A DNA stretch of 64,000 nt from Yamagishiella unicocca (taxonomy: Eukaryota; Chlorophyta; Chlorophyceae; Chlamydomonadales; Volvocaceae). The notes beneath the pieces were generated by a model. It did not search any database and had not been told where the DNA came from. It saw only the letters and a list, made by a program, of their open reading frames with translations. Shown in pieces: positions 43,239 to 55,114 of the stretch; position 1 is the stretch's first letter; each line of letters opens with the position of its first letter. The stretch lies in the NCBI GenBank assembly GCA_003116995.1, contig BDSL01000018.1, positions 186,001 through 250,000 on the forward strand, written 5' to 3'. The position numbers and the translations under genes are program-made.

Positions 43239-44936
43239 TTACGGAAGCGCAATGGCGATGCCTTTGCCGACGCTCTCGCACAGATCGTCCAGCTCGGACT
43301 CAAAGTACTGTCGGAAGGTGCTCGCGTCGCAGCTGCCCACGCCGTTGTTGTAGCCGTGGCAGCTGTCGCCGCCTCCCTACGGACAGGGAAGTTGCCACCG
43401 CTGTAGGAAAGGAGACTGGCGAGAGCTCTTCGGGGTACTACTTGGAGCCTAGCTGGTGCCTACACCCGCCGCACCGCACCCCTAGTTGGTTCATGCCATC
43501 GCATCATCGCATGCCGGCAGGCATTGCTCGTGTGCTGACGTCCAACGCGGATCCGCACACACGACTCGTCAGGGCATGAGCGCAGCTAGGGCGACCACTC
43601 ACCGGCAGCGATACTCGCAGGTCCTTGGGCGCACACGGTGCGAGTTATAAGTTTCCTCTGTCTCCTAACAGGCCCACCCTCCCGACCAGCGCCCGTCATC
43701 ATGGCACCCGGCGCATACGGCACTCGCACGCCTGGGCTCGCTCGGATATAACCCGTCGTAAAACCCGCCGCCCTCCCCCGCCGACCCCCCCCCCTGCCGC
43801 ACCTGCGCGAAGTCGCGGCCGTATGTGAGGCACACGTTCTTGGCGGCCTTGTAGCACTGCTTGCGGGTCACCTGGAAGCCCGCGACGGTTACTGCCTTGG
43901 CTGCGGAGCAGCGCTGCACGGCGGCGTTGCAAGCCACGTCAGCCACCTTGCCCGCCACGTCGCGTGAGAGCTGCAGGCAGTCGGAGCCGGACACGCAGTC
44001 CTGGCGGCAGTTCCTGGGAGGGGAGGGGAGGAGACGGGGAGAAGGGAGGGAGGGTGCGTGCGGGGGCAAGGGGGGAAATCGTGCAAAGCAAGCCAGTGTA
44101 TGTGCCAGGCAGGTGGAGGTGCTAGTGCGCGGTGCCGGCAGCTGATGTGCGGAAGGTATCCCTCCAGGGGCCGGAAGCCAGCAAAAGCGATCAGCAGGGG
44201 GCGAGACGCAAGCAAGCACTGCCAGGGTCCCTCGGCGGGTTCCCCAAGTGCCCCAGTCCGACTCAGCCCGACTCGTGCAACGGCAGGGAGCAACGGGTAT
44301 ACGTAATAGGCCGTATGCACAACGTCTATCCTCGCGCGGGAGTTACGCACGACGAGGACGGGTGCATGCAAGGCATACCACGTTACGTGTCACTTCGCCC
44401 CGTGCATGTTTTCCCCACGTTAAGCCCTCTGGCTGATAGACGACCGCGCAACGACGTCCGCGCCCCGGCGCTCGCACCACCCACTGGAAGCAGTAGAAGG
44501 TTTCGACGTCGCTGTTGCGGTTCTTGCAGTCGTCGCAGCAAGGCCTGCTGTCCAGCAAGCTCCGCCGCGAGCTGCACGTGTGGGGGCAGGGAGGGCAGGT
44601 GCGGGTTGCCGGGATCGCGGGACCGGATCGGGCGCGGTTGGCTAGGGCAGGGCGGCAGTCAGGATCCCAGCAGTGGAATTTAATGCAACTAGGATTAACG
44701 CACACGGCAAAGAGCAACCGTTCATCCCAGCGGACCGGACTGGACCGGACCGCGCCAGCTTCCACAACAGTTATTGAAACGCCAATTGCCGCGTCAGCAC
44801 CGCGTCTGGCACCTCGCTCGGCGACGTACCCGCCGTCGCTCATCTTGTCCCTAATGGCCTGGCTGGGAGCGGCAGCAGCCACAAGCAGCAGCAGCAGCGC
44901 TGCGGCAGCGACCCTACGGCCGGGGCGGTGGGCCAT
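43239..44936 (-). CDS. Small secreted cysteine-rich protein
   Basis: Family not recognised. Four exons, 44936-44830, 44571-44485, 44013-43803 and 43376-43239, join in phase to 543 nt and 180 residues. The ATG opens a signal peptide: basic MAHRPGRR, then AAAALLLLLVAAAA and a likely cleavage near PSQA. The mature part has 14 cysteines, including CCDDC, NCRQDC, a helix-like region with spaced cysteines (VACNAAVQRC, KQCYKAAKNVC) and a C-terminal block with SCHGYNNGVGSC and DDLCESVGKG. An even cysteine number suggests seven disulfides and an extracellular or cell-wall role. Acceptors are CAG, CAG and TAG; the donors GTACGT, GTGGGT and GTGCGG are canonical. The copia element lies beyond its 3' end. 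Function unknown. Confidence 0.7.
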
Positions 44937-47160
44937 CCTCGCCGTCGTTTCTGGCTTGCTTGCGCGCGATGGGGGAGAGGGACAATTGCTGGGCCCAGCG
45001 CGTGGTCTTGGGCGGCCGGTGTACTGGGTAAGTTTGGTTAAGGCAGGCGCTGTTGGATAGAAACAGCAGCGGCGGTACTTTTTAAAAGTCCTGAGGGTTG
45101 TATTTTCTGCCGCAACTGCCGTGACAAGGTCTCGAACTCGCCAACCGCTCGCCGGCATCATCGCCAGCTTGATGCCCCAAGCTTGAGATATTTCGTCAGA
45201 GCCTGAGAACCGGGACGCTATCAGTGGTACGCGGATGGCGGAGCGCGAGCCGGATAGCGTTCACGATGGCTTACATCATTGCTGCCGAAAGGGCCTAAAG
45301 CAGGTGAGGCCCCTCGCCCCTGGCTTCAACACCAGTGCACCTTCCCCTGTGCACAGTTATGATACGAGAAGTAGGCAGTATTACAGGAGTCCCGATGGTT
45401 CGCTTTACCTTGGCTCGGTCGGTTTTCTTTCCCTCCAGTGGCCGGTGATGTGCCCGATTCCCTCCTGGGCTGCAGCCGACGGCTTACTGCTATTGGTGCA
45501 GTCGCCGCAGTTCGCAATGCTCTGCCTCCCGAGTCCAGCGCCCTCGCAAATCATGTCTGCATCCTGTCTGCACAGGTCTGCATGGGCATACAGTCCCATG
45601 GTTATCAATGGCCAAAAGGAATGCTACGCAACTGAACTTGGCGTTATCCCATCGGTGGCAGTGACGGGGAGCACCGCCGGCGAGGCCTCTGACCGCGGCG
45701 ACGAGGGGCGGTGGGAGGAAAGGTGCCGCGCGGCGGACAGCTCCGTCTGATTGTTGCATTCGTGCTGGCCAGGGACGAATGCCACAACGCGACACGTCGT
45801 TAGCGCGGGATGCTGGGGTGAGTGCATCTAGCCCGTATTTTTAGGGACTCTCCCCGCCCTGCTAATGTTTCGGGCGTTTCGACCGCTGCACCCCGCGCAA
45901 GTAAAGCCATTCCACACACTAGATGGTTCATCATACCCAGCGGCAGCGGCAATAGGTCGCGAGCTCGCCATCCCGAAAATGCTTGCTCGTGGACGGCCAG
46001 TGGCCTGCCGTACTAACTGACGACACCGGTTTGGTCTTACGTGACGGCCGTACCGTGCGGTTGGCCCCTGCCGAGCAGCACCAGTAGAGCCGCCAGAAGT
46101 TGGTTGGATCAGGCGTCCGCGATGGGTTGAAAAAGTCGATCTTCGTTGCGGACGAGAAACCAACCAACCGGCAGAAACCGCGAAAAAAGCAGACCCAAGT
46201 CAACCTCTTCAGTCTCCTACCTCGCGCTGACAGCACCGGCTCCCCTACCGCCTTATTGGCGCACAAGCAGCAGCCTCATGACCGGCGCCGCGCCACCGCC
46301 CGCGCGATCTGCTGCCGCTACGGCACCAGGCCAAGCAGCGCTACCAGGCCAAGCAGCGCAAGGAGCGAGCACCAATCTGACAACCTTCGGCTTGGGAGGT
46401 CGACCTCGGAAGCCATACTGTGTCGAACCCTAATCATGTACCAGGGGAAGGTGTAAGTGCGAGTATAGTCAAAGAACTTCCGAACGCTGCTCGCTGCTCG
46501 TGTGATGAAGTACAGTACTTACAGAGCCCTGTGATCGATGGCTGCAGGCTATTGGTCTCTTCGACGTCCAGGACTATCCAAGGGTCGCCGACCAAGGCGT
46601 CGCGAACGTTTTTGTTTTTGTTCCCACCGCGCCCAGTTGGCTCACCTCACCGCTGCTGGGATTCCAAAACAGCGAAACGGGATGTCAACGTAACAAGCAG
46701 CGCACAGAACGCGCAGCCTGCTCTGGACGCCTTGCAACGGACTGTCGTCCCACCGTTCAGCTTCAGCCGCAACCGCTACCTCGCATGCAACCCCACCCCA
46801 TCGCGCCAGCTTGCATGTATCTCCTCCAAGCCAGTCTGCCTCCTCCTCCTGACGGCCCTCCGTTCCCTCCCCGAGGTACCCAGGCCTCCGAGAGAGCCAT
46901 CGCAGCCGTCCAATGGCCCTGCCTCCGAGGCCCTCAGCCTCGGCGCCAGCACGGCAAAGCGCCGCGGGCCGTACAAATAAGAGCTTGGTAAAAACGCCCC
47001 TGGTATGCAACTCCGAGCGCCAACGAGCTCCTCATCGCCAGCTGACGCGCCCTAAAGCCTGTCCGCGCACACTGACCTACTTCGCGACACCGGCAGCAGC
47101 AGCGCCACAAACAGCAGCAGTCGCCGCCGCCTGCGGTTTTCGCAACTCCCGCCGCCGCAA
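44937..47160. other. Divergent intergenic region
   Basis: It lies between the minus-strand cysteine-rich gene and the plus-strand proline-rich gene and should hold both promoters. A 171-codon ATG-initiated plus-strand frame (45235-45750) has no recognisable domain and no splice or family support, so it is not called. Nothing else is supported. Confidence 0.4.
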
Positions 47161-49109
47161 ATGGGTTCCACCCGTCGTGCGGCTCTCATCGCCGCCTTGG
47201 GTGTGCTGACGCTGCTGGCTGTAGCACGTGAGTAGTCCTCGCAGCCCTCGCGTCTCGCCACTGCCTGCCGTATCCCGAGGCGGGCCGGCGTTCGCTTTCT
47301 GTGGGGTGGGACGCCTCTCAGGCTGCACGCCAGGGAGGGCTGGGGCTACCCCACTCCAAACAAGACGATGCGGGATGCTCAAACAACACGTCGGCGTTGC
47401 CACTGTCGTGGCCACAATTCGCGCCTTTGCACCAGCCGCCCCCGCCTTGGAGCCGGAAGGCCCGCGCCACCCCTATCACCTAGAGCACGCGCCAGAGCGC
47501 CTGTCCCGAGTACCCATGCGGCCCGCATCTACCCGCCATGACGCCACCCGCATACCGCGCCAGGCAAGCCCTGCCCCTGCCCCTGTTCCTGCCCCTGCCG
47601 CGCACTGACACACAGGCACAGGCCTGCTGAGCTGCCACCTGCTGACCCACTGCATGCTGAGCTGCCACCCGCTGTCGGCCGTGTCACAACGCCGGACGGG
47701 TCCGCCACCCGCTTCCTTCCCGTGGCCCGGTCGCTTCTCACTCCACGGGCCCCCCCACTCGCCGTCCCGCCCCCTCTCTGCCCCACAGCCCCGGCTACCG
47801 CCGACCGCCGGCTGCTGCAGGCTGGTGTCGACGTCAAAGTCAACGTCCCCGGCCCGACTGTCACCCCCGTCCCGGGTGGGTGGGTGGGGTGGATATGAGA
47901 GAAAACCCTGGGTCGGCGCCCGGGGATGGGTGGGTGGGGTGGGCGGATATGAGAGAAATCGACCCCCTGGGTCGGCGCCCCGGGATGGGTGGGTGGGGTG
48001 GGCGGTCGCTCGTGGGTGGCTGGGGGCGTCCAACGTGAAAAGGATATAGACAGGTTACCACGGTTGCAGCAGGTGTGTTGCGACGTATGGTACCAGGAGA
48101 GGCCCACTGCATGGGCGGCTTGGGGGCGGAGGCTGACCTGCGAGTGGCCGGCCTGTAGTACAGTGCCGGTATTCGGCCCCAAACTAACCGTTCCACTTCC
48201 GGGTCCCCATGCGGTAACACGCCCCTTCCCTTGGCCGTGGGGCCCCCGCCTATATGCCTTCCCTCCGCTAGCCGGCGTAACGGTGACTCAAGACCCGCGG
48301 GTCAGCACGATTGTGGTGCCCGGCACCAACGCAACACGTCCCGCAGGGCCGCCTCCGCCTCCCCCGCCCGCCACTCCTTCAGCTCCGCCCCCCCCGCCCA
48401 TCACTCCTTCAGCTCCGCCACCCCCGCCCGCCACGCCATCAGGTCCACGTCCCCCGGCCCCCCCGCCAACAGCAGCGCCCGCCACCGCCACCGCGTCCTC
48501 GTCGGTGGGTATCCGGACTCGACACGCCGCCGTCCCCCACCTCACCTGCTCACGCCTAGTGCAGCACGGCTCCTGCCCGAGGTCCACATCAAGTGCGCCC
48601 TGCCGCCCCTCCCGCCCCTTGCGACAAACACGCGCTTCTACGCTTCCCCCCCCCTCTGCCTGCAGCCCACGGTTCCTCGTCGAAGGCCCACCGGCCCAGC
48701 TTGATGCCTCGCACTCATGTGTGCACGCGGCCACCACACTACTGCCCCCCGCGTGTCCCCGCTCCCCCCCCACACAAACCCCCCTAACGACCACGGCCCC
48801 CGGCCCCCTCCCCGCCGCCACGCAGGGCCAGTCGTTCAAGGAGAGGCACCAGGAGCGAGCGATTGCGGCGTCGACGGCGTTCGGGGAGTGAGTCCGCGAG
48901 GCGCACGAACCAAGGAACCAACAGACCGTAGGAAAACAAAACCCAACGCCCTGAACCCCCAGCCCCACGCTGTTGCTTAATGCCCCACCTTGCTGCCCCC
49001 ACCAACCCCACCCTTCCACGAAACCCGGTGCAGGCGTCTGGCAAACCACCCCGCCGCCCCGCGGCTTGCCCCAATCGCCGTCCAGCTGGGGCCCGCCGTT
49101 GCAGAGTGA
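47161..49109 (+). CDS. Putative secreted proline-rich protein
   Basis: Tentative model: exons 47161-47227, 47789-47875, 48272-48504, 48826-48887 and 49034-49109 join in phase to 174 residues. The ATG opens a signal peptide (MGSTRRAALIAALGVLTLLA). Next come ADRRLLQAGVDVKVNVPG and VTVTQDPRVSTIVVPGTNAT (with a possible N-glycosylation site), then three PPPPP-(A/I)TPS blocks typical of hydroxyproline-rich volvocine wall proteins, and a short charged tail (FKERHQERAIAASTAFGE). The first three exons are well supported by phase. The 3' half is not: the frame stays open past 48504 without an intron, and another frame after 49034 gives a plausible different ending near 49828. Likely extracellular matrix or cell wall; not assignable to pherophorins because no cysteine-patterned domain is seen. 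Confidence 0.5.
47876..48003. repeat. Degenerate tandem repeat in intron
   Basis: Three copies of a roughly 55-bp unit (GGGTGGGTGGGGTGG, then GATATGAGAGAAA, then CTGGGTCGGCGCCC), beginning at the donor of the intron after 47875. The third copy is partial. Confidence 0.8.
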
Positions 49110-51025
49110 GACCTATGGGTCGGTCAGGGCTGCCGGGCGGGACCGGGACTCCTGGTTTGACATGGGATCCCCCTCGACACTCCGTCTCAACCAGCCCCTC
49201 TTCCAGCGCTCCGTCAAAGCCATCCACACCGTCCTCCCATCCTTGCGCGTTGCCTTTGGAGCTATCAAGCTGATGAACACCCCGCCTTCCTCGGCTCAGC
49301 CGACACGCCCTCACCTGCCCCTACTCCCCGCACCCCACCTCCGCCGCCGCCGTGTAACCGGTTTCTATGCCACCCCCCTCGCCGCCTGGCGGCCCTCGCA
49401 GGCGGGTCGCGAGCCACCCCCGCGCCCCCCAGCTCACGCCCATCCTCATCCCCGCCGTCGCGCCGCTCCTGGCCAAGGCTTCGTCGTCGCCGCCTCCACC
49501 GCGCCCGCGGGTACGTCCCGGTGCCGCCACTAAGTCGACCCACTTGGCGACCAGCAGTCAGAGCCAGCAGTCAGAGCCGGCGGTCTGTAGCCCCCTAGGG
49601 GTCCCATGGCAGCAGGTCATGATAAGAACATGGGCGCGCGCGCACTGGTCTTGCCGTGCGCCACTTCCGCATCGCGTTCGTCGGCCCTCTCCCCCCAACC
49701 ACCCCTGCACATCAATCCCCGCCCCCTGTCCCCCCGCCGCCGCCTGTGCGGTGCGCCTGCCCCTGATCTTTACGATGGTTGCTGGCTCCTGGGCGGCACA
49801 GCACCCCTTCCTCAACCGCTCGAAGTGAGTGGCACCGCCCCCGAGGGTATGACGAGGGAGCCCGCAGGTCGGCACCGAAAAGTGAAACCGAGCCAGGAGG
49901 CGTTTTCTACACTCGTTTAGGGTCCGTCTGACGGGGGAGGGGTTTCACATCGCCGATCGAAAGCGCTGGCCAATACCCTCTCCCAGGCTAGATCGCACCA
50001 CGTCGCTCGGTGTGTGTGCGTGTGTATGTGTGTGTGTTGTTGTGAAAGGGCGATTCGTATGTGTGTGTGCGCCAGCACGCAGAACCCAACCCTCGCTGCC
50101 CGTCCACCGCCACCCTCCCCGCAGGCAATGATCCTAACATCACGGACGGAGCCCTGCCCAGGCAGCTGCTCGTACCGGTGAGAGGGCTGCAGGAAGGGTC
50201 CGTTGTCCAAGATGTGTGGGGCGCGGTTGCCTGGAGCCGGGCACATCCTAGCACACGGATTGCTTGCGAGGAATATCCATTGCCACACATGCTCGTCGTT
50301 TACTGGTTCCGCTGCCAACTGTTTGCACCGCGACCCAACGCCCACAGCGGCATCCCGCGCCCTAGTCAAACCTGGGTACTGCTGCCGAGCCAATTGACCT
50401 GGGTCGATGCATCTCCTCCGTGCTCCGGCTTGCATCGGACGATGGTTGCCTCCGCTCCGTGTCTGTTATCCCAACAGGTGGCTTCGTTTCTCATGAACCA
50501 TGTGACGTGTCAACAGCTGGATTCACCAGAGCGTCGAGAGCTTGTCACTTAACGATGCACGTTTTTTATCGTTGAACTGTGTAGAGCGGCTATTTGTAGG
50601 CCTTCAAGGCCAGCTGGCTTAGAAACTGTGTATGGGTTTATAACACACCTGACCCGTTGACTCATGGACGGACAGGTGTAAGGCGCCAAAGAGTCATTGG
50701 ATAAGTGAACGTTTACGCGTTCTGATCTTTCCACGGTGACTAGCGCACACCCACACTTGTAACGAATCGCGCTCCGAAGTTCAGGATGTGATACTAGCAC
50801 TGAGTTCAACGTTGCAACGCGTACCAGCTGTATAATCACTATGGCGCTACACATTGCACGTGTCCCAGTCAGCTCCATCGGCGCGTCGCGGTGAGGGTCG
50901 GGTCAGGAAATGCGGCACACCTCGCGCCCAAACACCTTGCATGAGTGTCTATTTACAGCGCCTCCATGTGCACATGGCGATAATATTACTGATCGTCATT
51001 GCTAGCAGCTTGCTCTGAGTATTCC
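49110..51025. other. Intergenic / unresolved region
   Basis: A short-repeat family 2 member occurs at 49345-49385 and a GT microsatellite at 50006-50066. Hydrophobic or Pro-rich plus-strand frames at 49130-49830, and a short exon-like piece at 50127-50178 bounded by AG and GT, could be 3' exons of the preceding gene. None could be joined convincingly. Confidence 0.35.
50006..50066. repeat. GT microsatellite
   Basis: An interrupted (GT)n tract. Confidence 0.85.
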
Positions 51026-54000
51026 ATGCGAAGGCCTGGCCTCACAGCACTTGCACCTTGCCGCACACCCAGCTCTCCTCTCCCGTCCCTTTCCTCCAGG
51101 CCCGCCCGCGAGCGCGCGACCTGCCGGTCCGCTCGCGCTGTGGCACTGAATCGGGGTTCCGCGGCTGGCGGCGCTGCGGGCAAGCAGCTGCAGCAGCTGC
51201 AGCAGCAGGTGCTGCTGGCTCAGCGCCAGCGTGATGCGTCGCGCCCTGTGTCATGCCGCGCGCTGATCTCCTACGTGGAGGTCACATCAGGTACGGCAGG
51301 AGGGGGAGGGGGAGGGCGATACACGCAGGCGCGGGCTTCTGATCCCACCTTCCCCGGCCTCAGACCTTGGGAGACCACTAACCAGGGCCGCAGGGTCGCA
51401 TCGCTAAGCCCGGACGGGCAGCGGGCGGTTGTGCCAAGAAGTACAACCTGATGAAGGGTGGGAAGGGAAGGGCTCTCGACTGGATTGCGGCATCGCAACG
51501 ACGAAGGGAGCGAGACGTGGTGGTGGTGGGGCGGTGGATGGCTGCTGCTGCTCCCGCTGCTCCTGCCACTCCCATGGTTTCATCAGGACCTCTCCCCGCT
51601 CAACCGCCAACCACCAACCACCAACCCCAGGCAACGACGCCCCCGACGACCTGGCGGTCGAGGTGCACCCCACGGAGGCGGCGGTGGGGGCCCGCATCTG
51701 CGACGTAGGTGGCGAGGGGGGGGAAGGATCGGGGGGGTTCGGTTTAGCCAGGGGAGGTCTGGGGTGGGTTCGAGGGTCTGGGGTGGGAGGGGTAGCCAGG
51801 GGAGGGGATGTCTGGGTTGTCCGGTGGGGAGGGGACGTCTGGGTTGTCCGGTGGGGAGGGGATGTCTCGCCTGTACTCGTCTGAGCAATACACACGGCGC
51901 CCGTCAAGGGCCGGGGCCGGGCGTGTTGGGGGCCCGGCGTATCCGAGTGTCGGCTCTCCCCCACCGCACTTACATGACGCAACGCAGTGCACCGGCCGCC
52001 TCGTGCCTGTCGTACACAAGTGTGCTACTGCCGGGGGCCATGACGTCGTACACCGCGTCACGGCCTTCGCACGTGCAGCAGCCGGTGCCTCCTGTCAGTT
52101 ACCCCCCCCCCCCCGCATACACATACCACATCCCCGCATATACACACACACCCCGCACTCCACCCTAGCCAGCCAGACAACCGGGCTCCGTGTCCCCCTA
52201 GCACCCGCCCGCAACCAATCGCACCCACCCACCCGCCTCAACCTCAACCCGCCTCAACCTCAACCTCGACCTCACCCCGCCTCAACCTCACCCCGCCTCA
52301 ACCTCAACCCGGGCCCCCGCTCTCAGCTGGTGGTCCAAGCCGCCCAGTCGGCGGTGTCCCAGCGCGGTGCGTTCTTCCTGGCCATCCCTGGAGGCTCCGT
52401 GCTCAAGATGTGTGCCGGACTGGTCGGCCAGCCCATCCCCTGGGACCGGGTGGGTGGCGGGGGGCGGGGTTGAGATGGTAGTGGAGGGGGGGGAATGGCG
52501 TGAAGACCCCGGGGGGGAGGGGACGTTATCAAGTACCCCGTTGTGGTGGGGAGGTGGACGTCTGGGTGGCCTGATGAGGCTTCCGTGGGGAGTCAAGGGG
52601 CCCGGGTCGGGTCGGGGCCCTGAACGAGCCCTGTACACGACACGTGCAAGTGAGGCCACTGCCCCGCTGGGGCAGGAGTTCAGCCCACCGCCCGCACCCG
52701 CACCCCCAACCCGCGCCCCTAGTTGCAAGTCCCCCCCCCTGGCCCCGGACACGGGATGAGATTACGACAGGACCGGGTGTCCGTGTGTATTGCGGACCCT
52801 TGCTGCCTACTCGTCCTTGAGCATTTGAAACCCCCCACAACCCCTCGGCATGCACCGCCCCCCCAGACCTTCCTCTTCTACGTCAACCACAAGTGCGTCC
52901 CCCTAGGCGACAAGTCCTCCACGCACCAGAAGGCACTGGACCTGTTCCTCACCCGGGTGGGCATCCCCCTGGCTAATGTGGCGGCACTCAAGGTGGGTTC
53001 GAGGGAAACCCGTGGATGTCAAGGTGGGGGGGAAGCGGCGCGGGGGGGAGGGGAGGTGCAAGGCAAGGAAACCCGTGGACGACGAAAACCCCGTTTGGGG
53101 CATGCGTTTCGAGATGCATTTGGGAGGGGAGGGGAGGGAGCATGCGTATGTGGGGAGCGGTGGCGGCGGGAGGGGGTGGAGGAAGGGCGGCAGCGGCAGG
53201 CAGGAGTTTGGATGCCAGTGGTTTGGGCGGTGCGGCTCGCGGCGCAGCTGCTACAGAATGCCCCGCTCTGTCTCCCCTGCCCCCGCGCCTGACCGTGTTG
53301 TCGTGTGCCGCCGTGTGCCGCCGTGTGCCGCCGTGTGCCGCCGTGTGCCGCCGTGTGCCGCCGTGTGCCGCCGTGTGCCGCCGTGTGCCGCCGTGTGCCG
53401 CCGTGTGCTGCTGTGCCCGGATGCAGGGCAGCTCGGATTCCTTGGCGGAGGCGCTTGACTACGAGTCCAAGCTGCGGCAGGTGGGCGCGGGGGAGCCGGA
53501 GGGGAGGGGGGGTCGCTGTGCAGCCACACGGCCGGAGGCGTGGGAGCTGCTGGGGGCCGTACGGGAGGACCCGTAGGGCAGGGTGAAGCGGACGGCCCCT
53601 GCGGGGACTTGCTAGACCGTCGGCGCTGAGGGGTTTCCGCTGAGGGGTTTCCGCTGAGGGGTTTCCGCTGAGGGGTTTCCGCTGAGGGGTTTCCGCTGAG
53701 GGGTTTCCGCTGAGGGGTTTCCGCTGAGGGGTTTCCGATGCCAATGCCGCAGCTGCCGCCTTCGGCGGCTCAAGGGCCGGAGAGGGGGGCCGGGGGCCTC
53801 AGTCACGCTAGTCCCCCAACCTGTCCGTCCTCACCTCACCCCCTCCCGCCTCCTATGTCGTGTGACCGGGTCTTCTCGCCCTCCCCTCCCCCTGTCGTGT
53901 AACCGGGTCTTCTCGCCCTCCCCTCCCCCTGTCGTGTAACCGGGTCTTCTCGCCCTCCCCTCCCCCTGTCGTGTAACCGGGTCTTCTCGCCCTCCCCCCC

Positions 54001-55114
54001 CCTGTCGTGTAACCGGGTCTTCTCGCCCTCCCCCCCCCTGTCGTGTAACCGGGTCTTCTCGCCCTCCCCTCCCCCTGTCGTGTAACCGGGTCTTCTCGCC
54101 CTCCCCTCGCCCTGTCGTGTAACCGGGTCTTCTCGCCCTCCCCTCGCCCTGTCGTGTAACCGGGTCTTCTCGCCCCCTCGGCCCCAGGTCGCCGTGCAGC
54201 GGGACATGCCGCTCACCGCCAACGTGGTCCCCCGCTTCGACCTGATGCTCCTGGGCATGGGCGCGGACGGCCACGTGGGCTCGCTGTACCCCGGCCGCCG
54301 CGAGACCGCCATCAGCGGCCCCGGCGCCCCCCTGGTGCTGCCCGTGGACAAGAAGCAGCCCGCCTCCATCACCCTCTCGCTGCCGGTCATGTGTGCGGCA
54401 CGACAGGTACCGCCCGCACCCTGCACGCAGCTGCTGCCTCCGCTCAGCGGCCTCCGCTGCGCCACCTTTGCACCTCAACACCCCCCGCAACCCCTCACGC
54501 ATGCCTGATCTGCTGGCGGCTTTACGCGCCCACCCTAGGCACCCACCCTAGGCACCCACCCTAGGCACCCACCCTAGGCACCCACCCTAGGCACCCACCC
54601 TAGGCACCCACCCTACGTGCGGCTCCCGCGGAGGCACCTCTGCCTCCGCCGCTCCGCCTTAGCCCCATCCGCGCCCCACAGCCCTCGCGCTGTTTGTGCC
54701 TTCTCATGCACCCCCCTCCCCCTACACCCGGCACTTGTCGCACAAGAGCACAGGCTGTGTGTGTGTTTCGCCCACTCTCTCCACCCCGCCCCCCCCACGC
54801 AACCCCCCCCCCCGTATCGTACACCATCTACACTTCCCATGTCGAGTAACCGGCGCTTTTCCTATCCCCCCCCCCCGTTGTCGTGGCACGTGCAGGTGGT
54901 GATCGCCATGACGGGCGCCGGCAAGGCCGAGGCGGTTCGCGCGGCGCTGCAGTCCTCCAGCGGCGACAAGACCGAGATGCCTGCCCGCCGGGTGCGACCC
55001 GTGGAGGGGGGCAGCGCGCTGTGGCTCATGGACGCACCGGCGGCGGCCCGGCTGGACGTGGCGGCGGGGGCCCGGGCGCTGCTGACGGCGGACCAGGCCG
55101 CCCGGGCGCTGTGA
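51026..55114 (+). CDS. 6-phosphogluconolactonase family protein, probably plastid
   Basis: Hydrolysis of 6-phosphogluconolactone, second step of the oxidative pentose-phosphate pathway, is the family role. Seven exons, 51026-51290, 51631-51704, 52327-52449, 52867-52992, 53427-53480, 54188-54406 and 54896-55114, join in phase to 359 residues. Residues 1-60 are rich in Arg, Ser and Ala and fit a chloroplast transit peptide. Family motifs: AFFLAIPGGSVLK (phosphate-binding loop), LLGMGADGHVGSLYPG with the catalytic His, SITLSLPVM and the ALWLMDAPAA end. The strand that usually carries Asp-Glu-Arg reads FYVNHKCVPLGD, so the usual Arg position is Lys and the acidic pair is Asn-His. Activity may therefore be altered. 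A TGTAA at 55521 suggests a 3' UTR of about 420 bp. A glucosamine-6-phosphate isomerase-like relative is the alternative. Confidence 0.85.
51796..51866. repeat. 27-bp minisatellite in lactonase intron
   Basis: About 2.5 copies of a unit containing GTTGTCCGGTGGGGAGGGGA in the second intron. Confidence 0.75.
53064..53130 (-). repeat. Dispersed intronic repeat, family 1 (reverse)
   Basis: GAAACCCGTGGACGACGAAA, then CGTTTGGGGCATGCGTTTCG and AGATGCATTTGGG: the reverse complement of the 58648-type element. A partial copy (GAAACCCGTGGATGTC) lies just before it at about 53000. Confidence 0.7.
53308..53409. repeat. 10-bp minisatellite in lactonase intron
   Basis: About ten perfect copies of CGTGTGCCGC end 17 bases before the acceptor of exon 5. 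Confidence 0.95.
53627..53738. repeat. 14-bp minisatellite in lactonase intron
   Basis: Eight copies of TGAGGGGTTTCCGC, the last one diverging, in the intron between exons 5 and 6. Confidence 0.95.
53853..54178. repeat. ~33-bp minisatellite built from family 2 motif
   Basis: About nine copies of a unit containing TGTCGTGTAACCGGGTCTTC and CTCGCCCTCCCC. The unit is recognisably the family 2 dispersed element (GTGTAACCGG followed by T-rich then C-rich sequence), here amplified in tandem up to the acceptor of exon 6. Confidence 0.9.
54531..54613. repeat. 12-bp minisatellite in lactonase intron
   Basis: About seven copies of CCACCCTAGGCA in the last intron. Confidence 0.95.
54826..54876 (+). repeat. 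Dispersed repeat, family 2
   Basis: TCTACACTTCCCATGTCGAG, then TAACCGG, a T-rich stretch and a C-run, about 20 bases before the last acceptor of the lactonase gene. Its closest relative is at 754-806 in copy A. Confidence 0.7.

Noticed and set aside
45235..45750. 171-codon plus-strand frame starting with ATG
   Set aside because: No signal, domain, splice support or codon bias distinguishes it from chance.
3010..48302. Recurring palindrome GACCCGCGGGTC (exon 8 of all copies, 37612, 48291)
   Set aside because: In exon 8 it is coding (DPRV) and explained by paralogy. The remaining two sites are too few to suggest a regulatory element in DNA this rich in GC.
43239..49109. Secreted genes as members of the pherophorin family
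   Set aside because: The cysteine-rich protein has no proline-rich linker, and the proline-rich one has no cysteine-patterned globular domain. Neither fits the pherophorin layout.
53308..54178. Tandem arrays considered as a CRISPR-like array
   Set aside because: Units are directly adjacent without unique spacers, and the setting is a eukaryotic gene; these are minisatellites.
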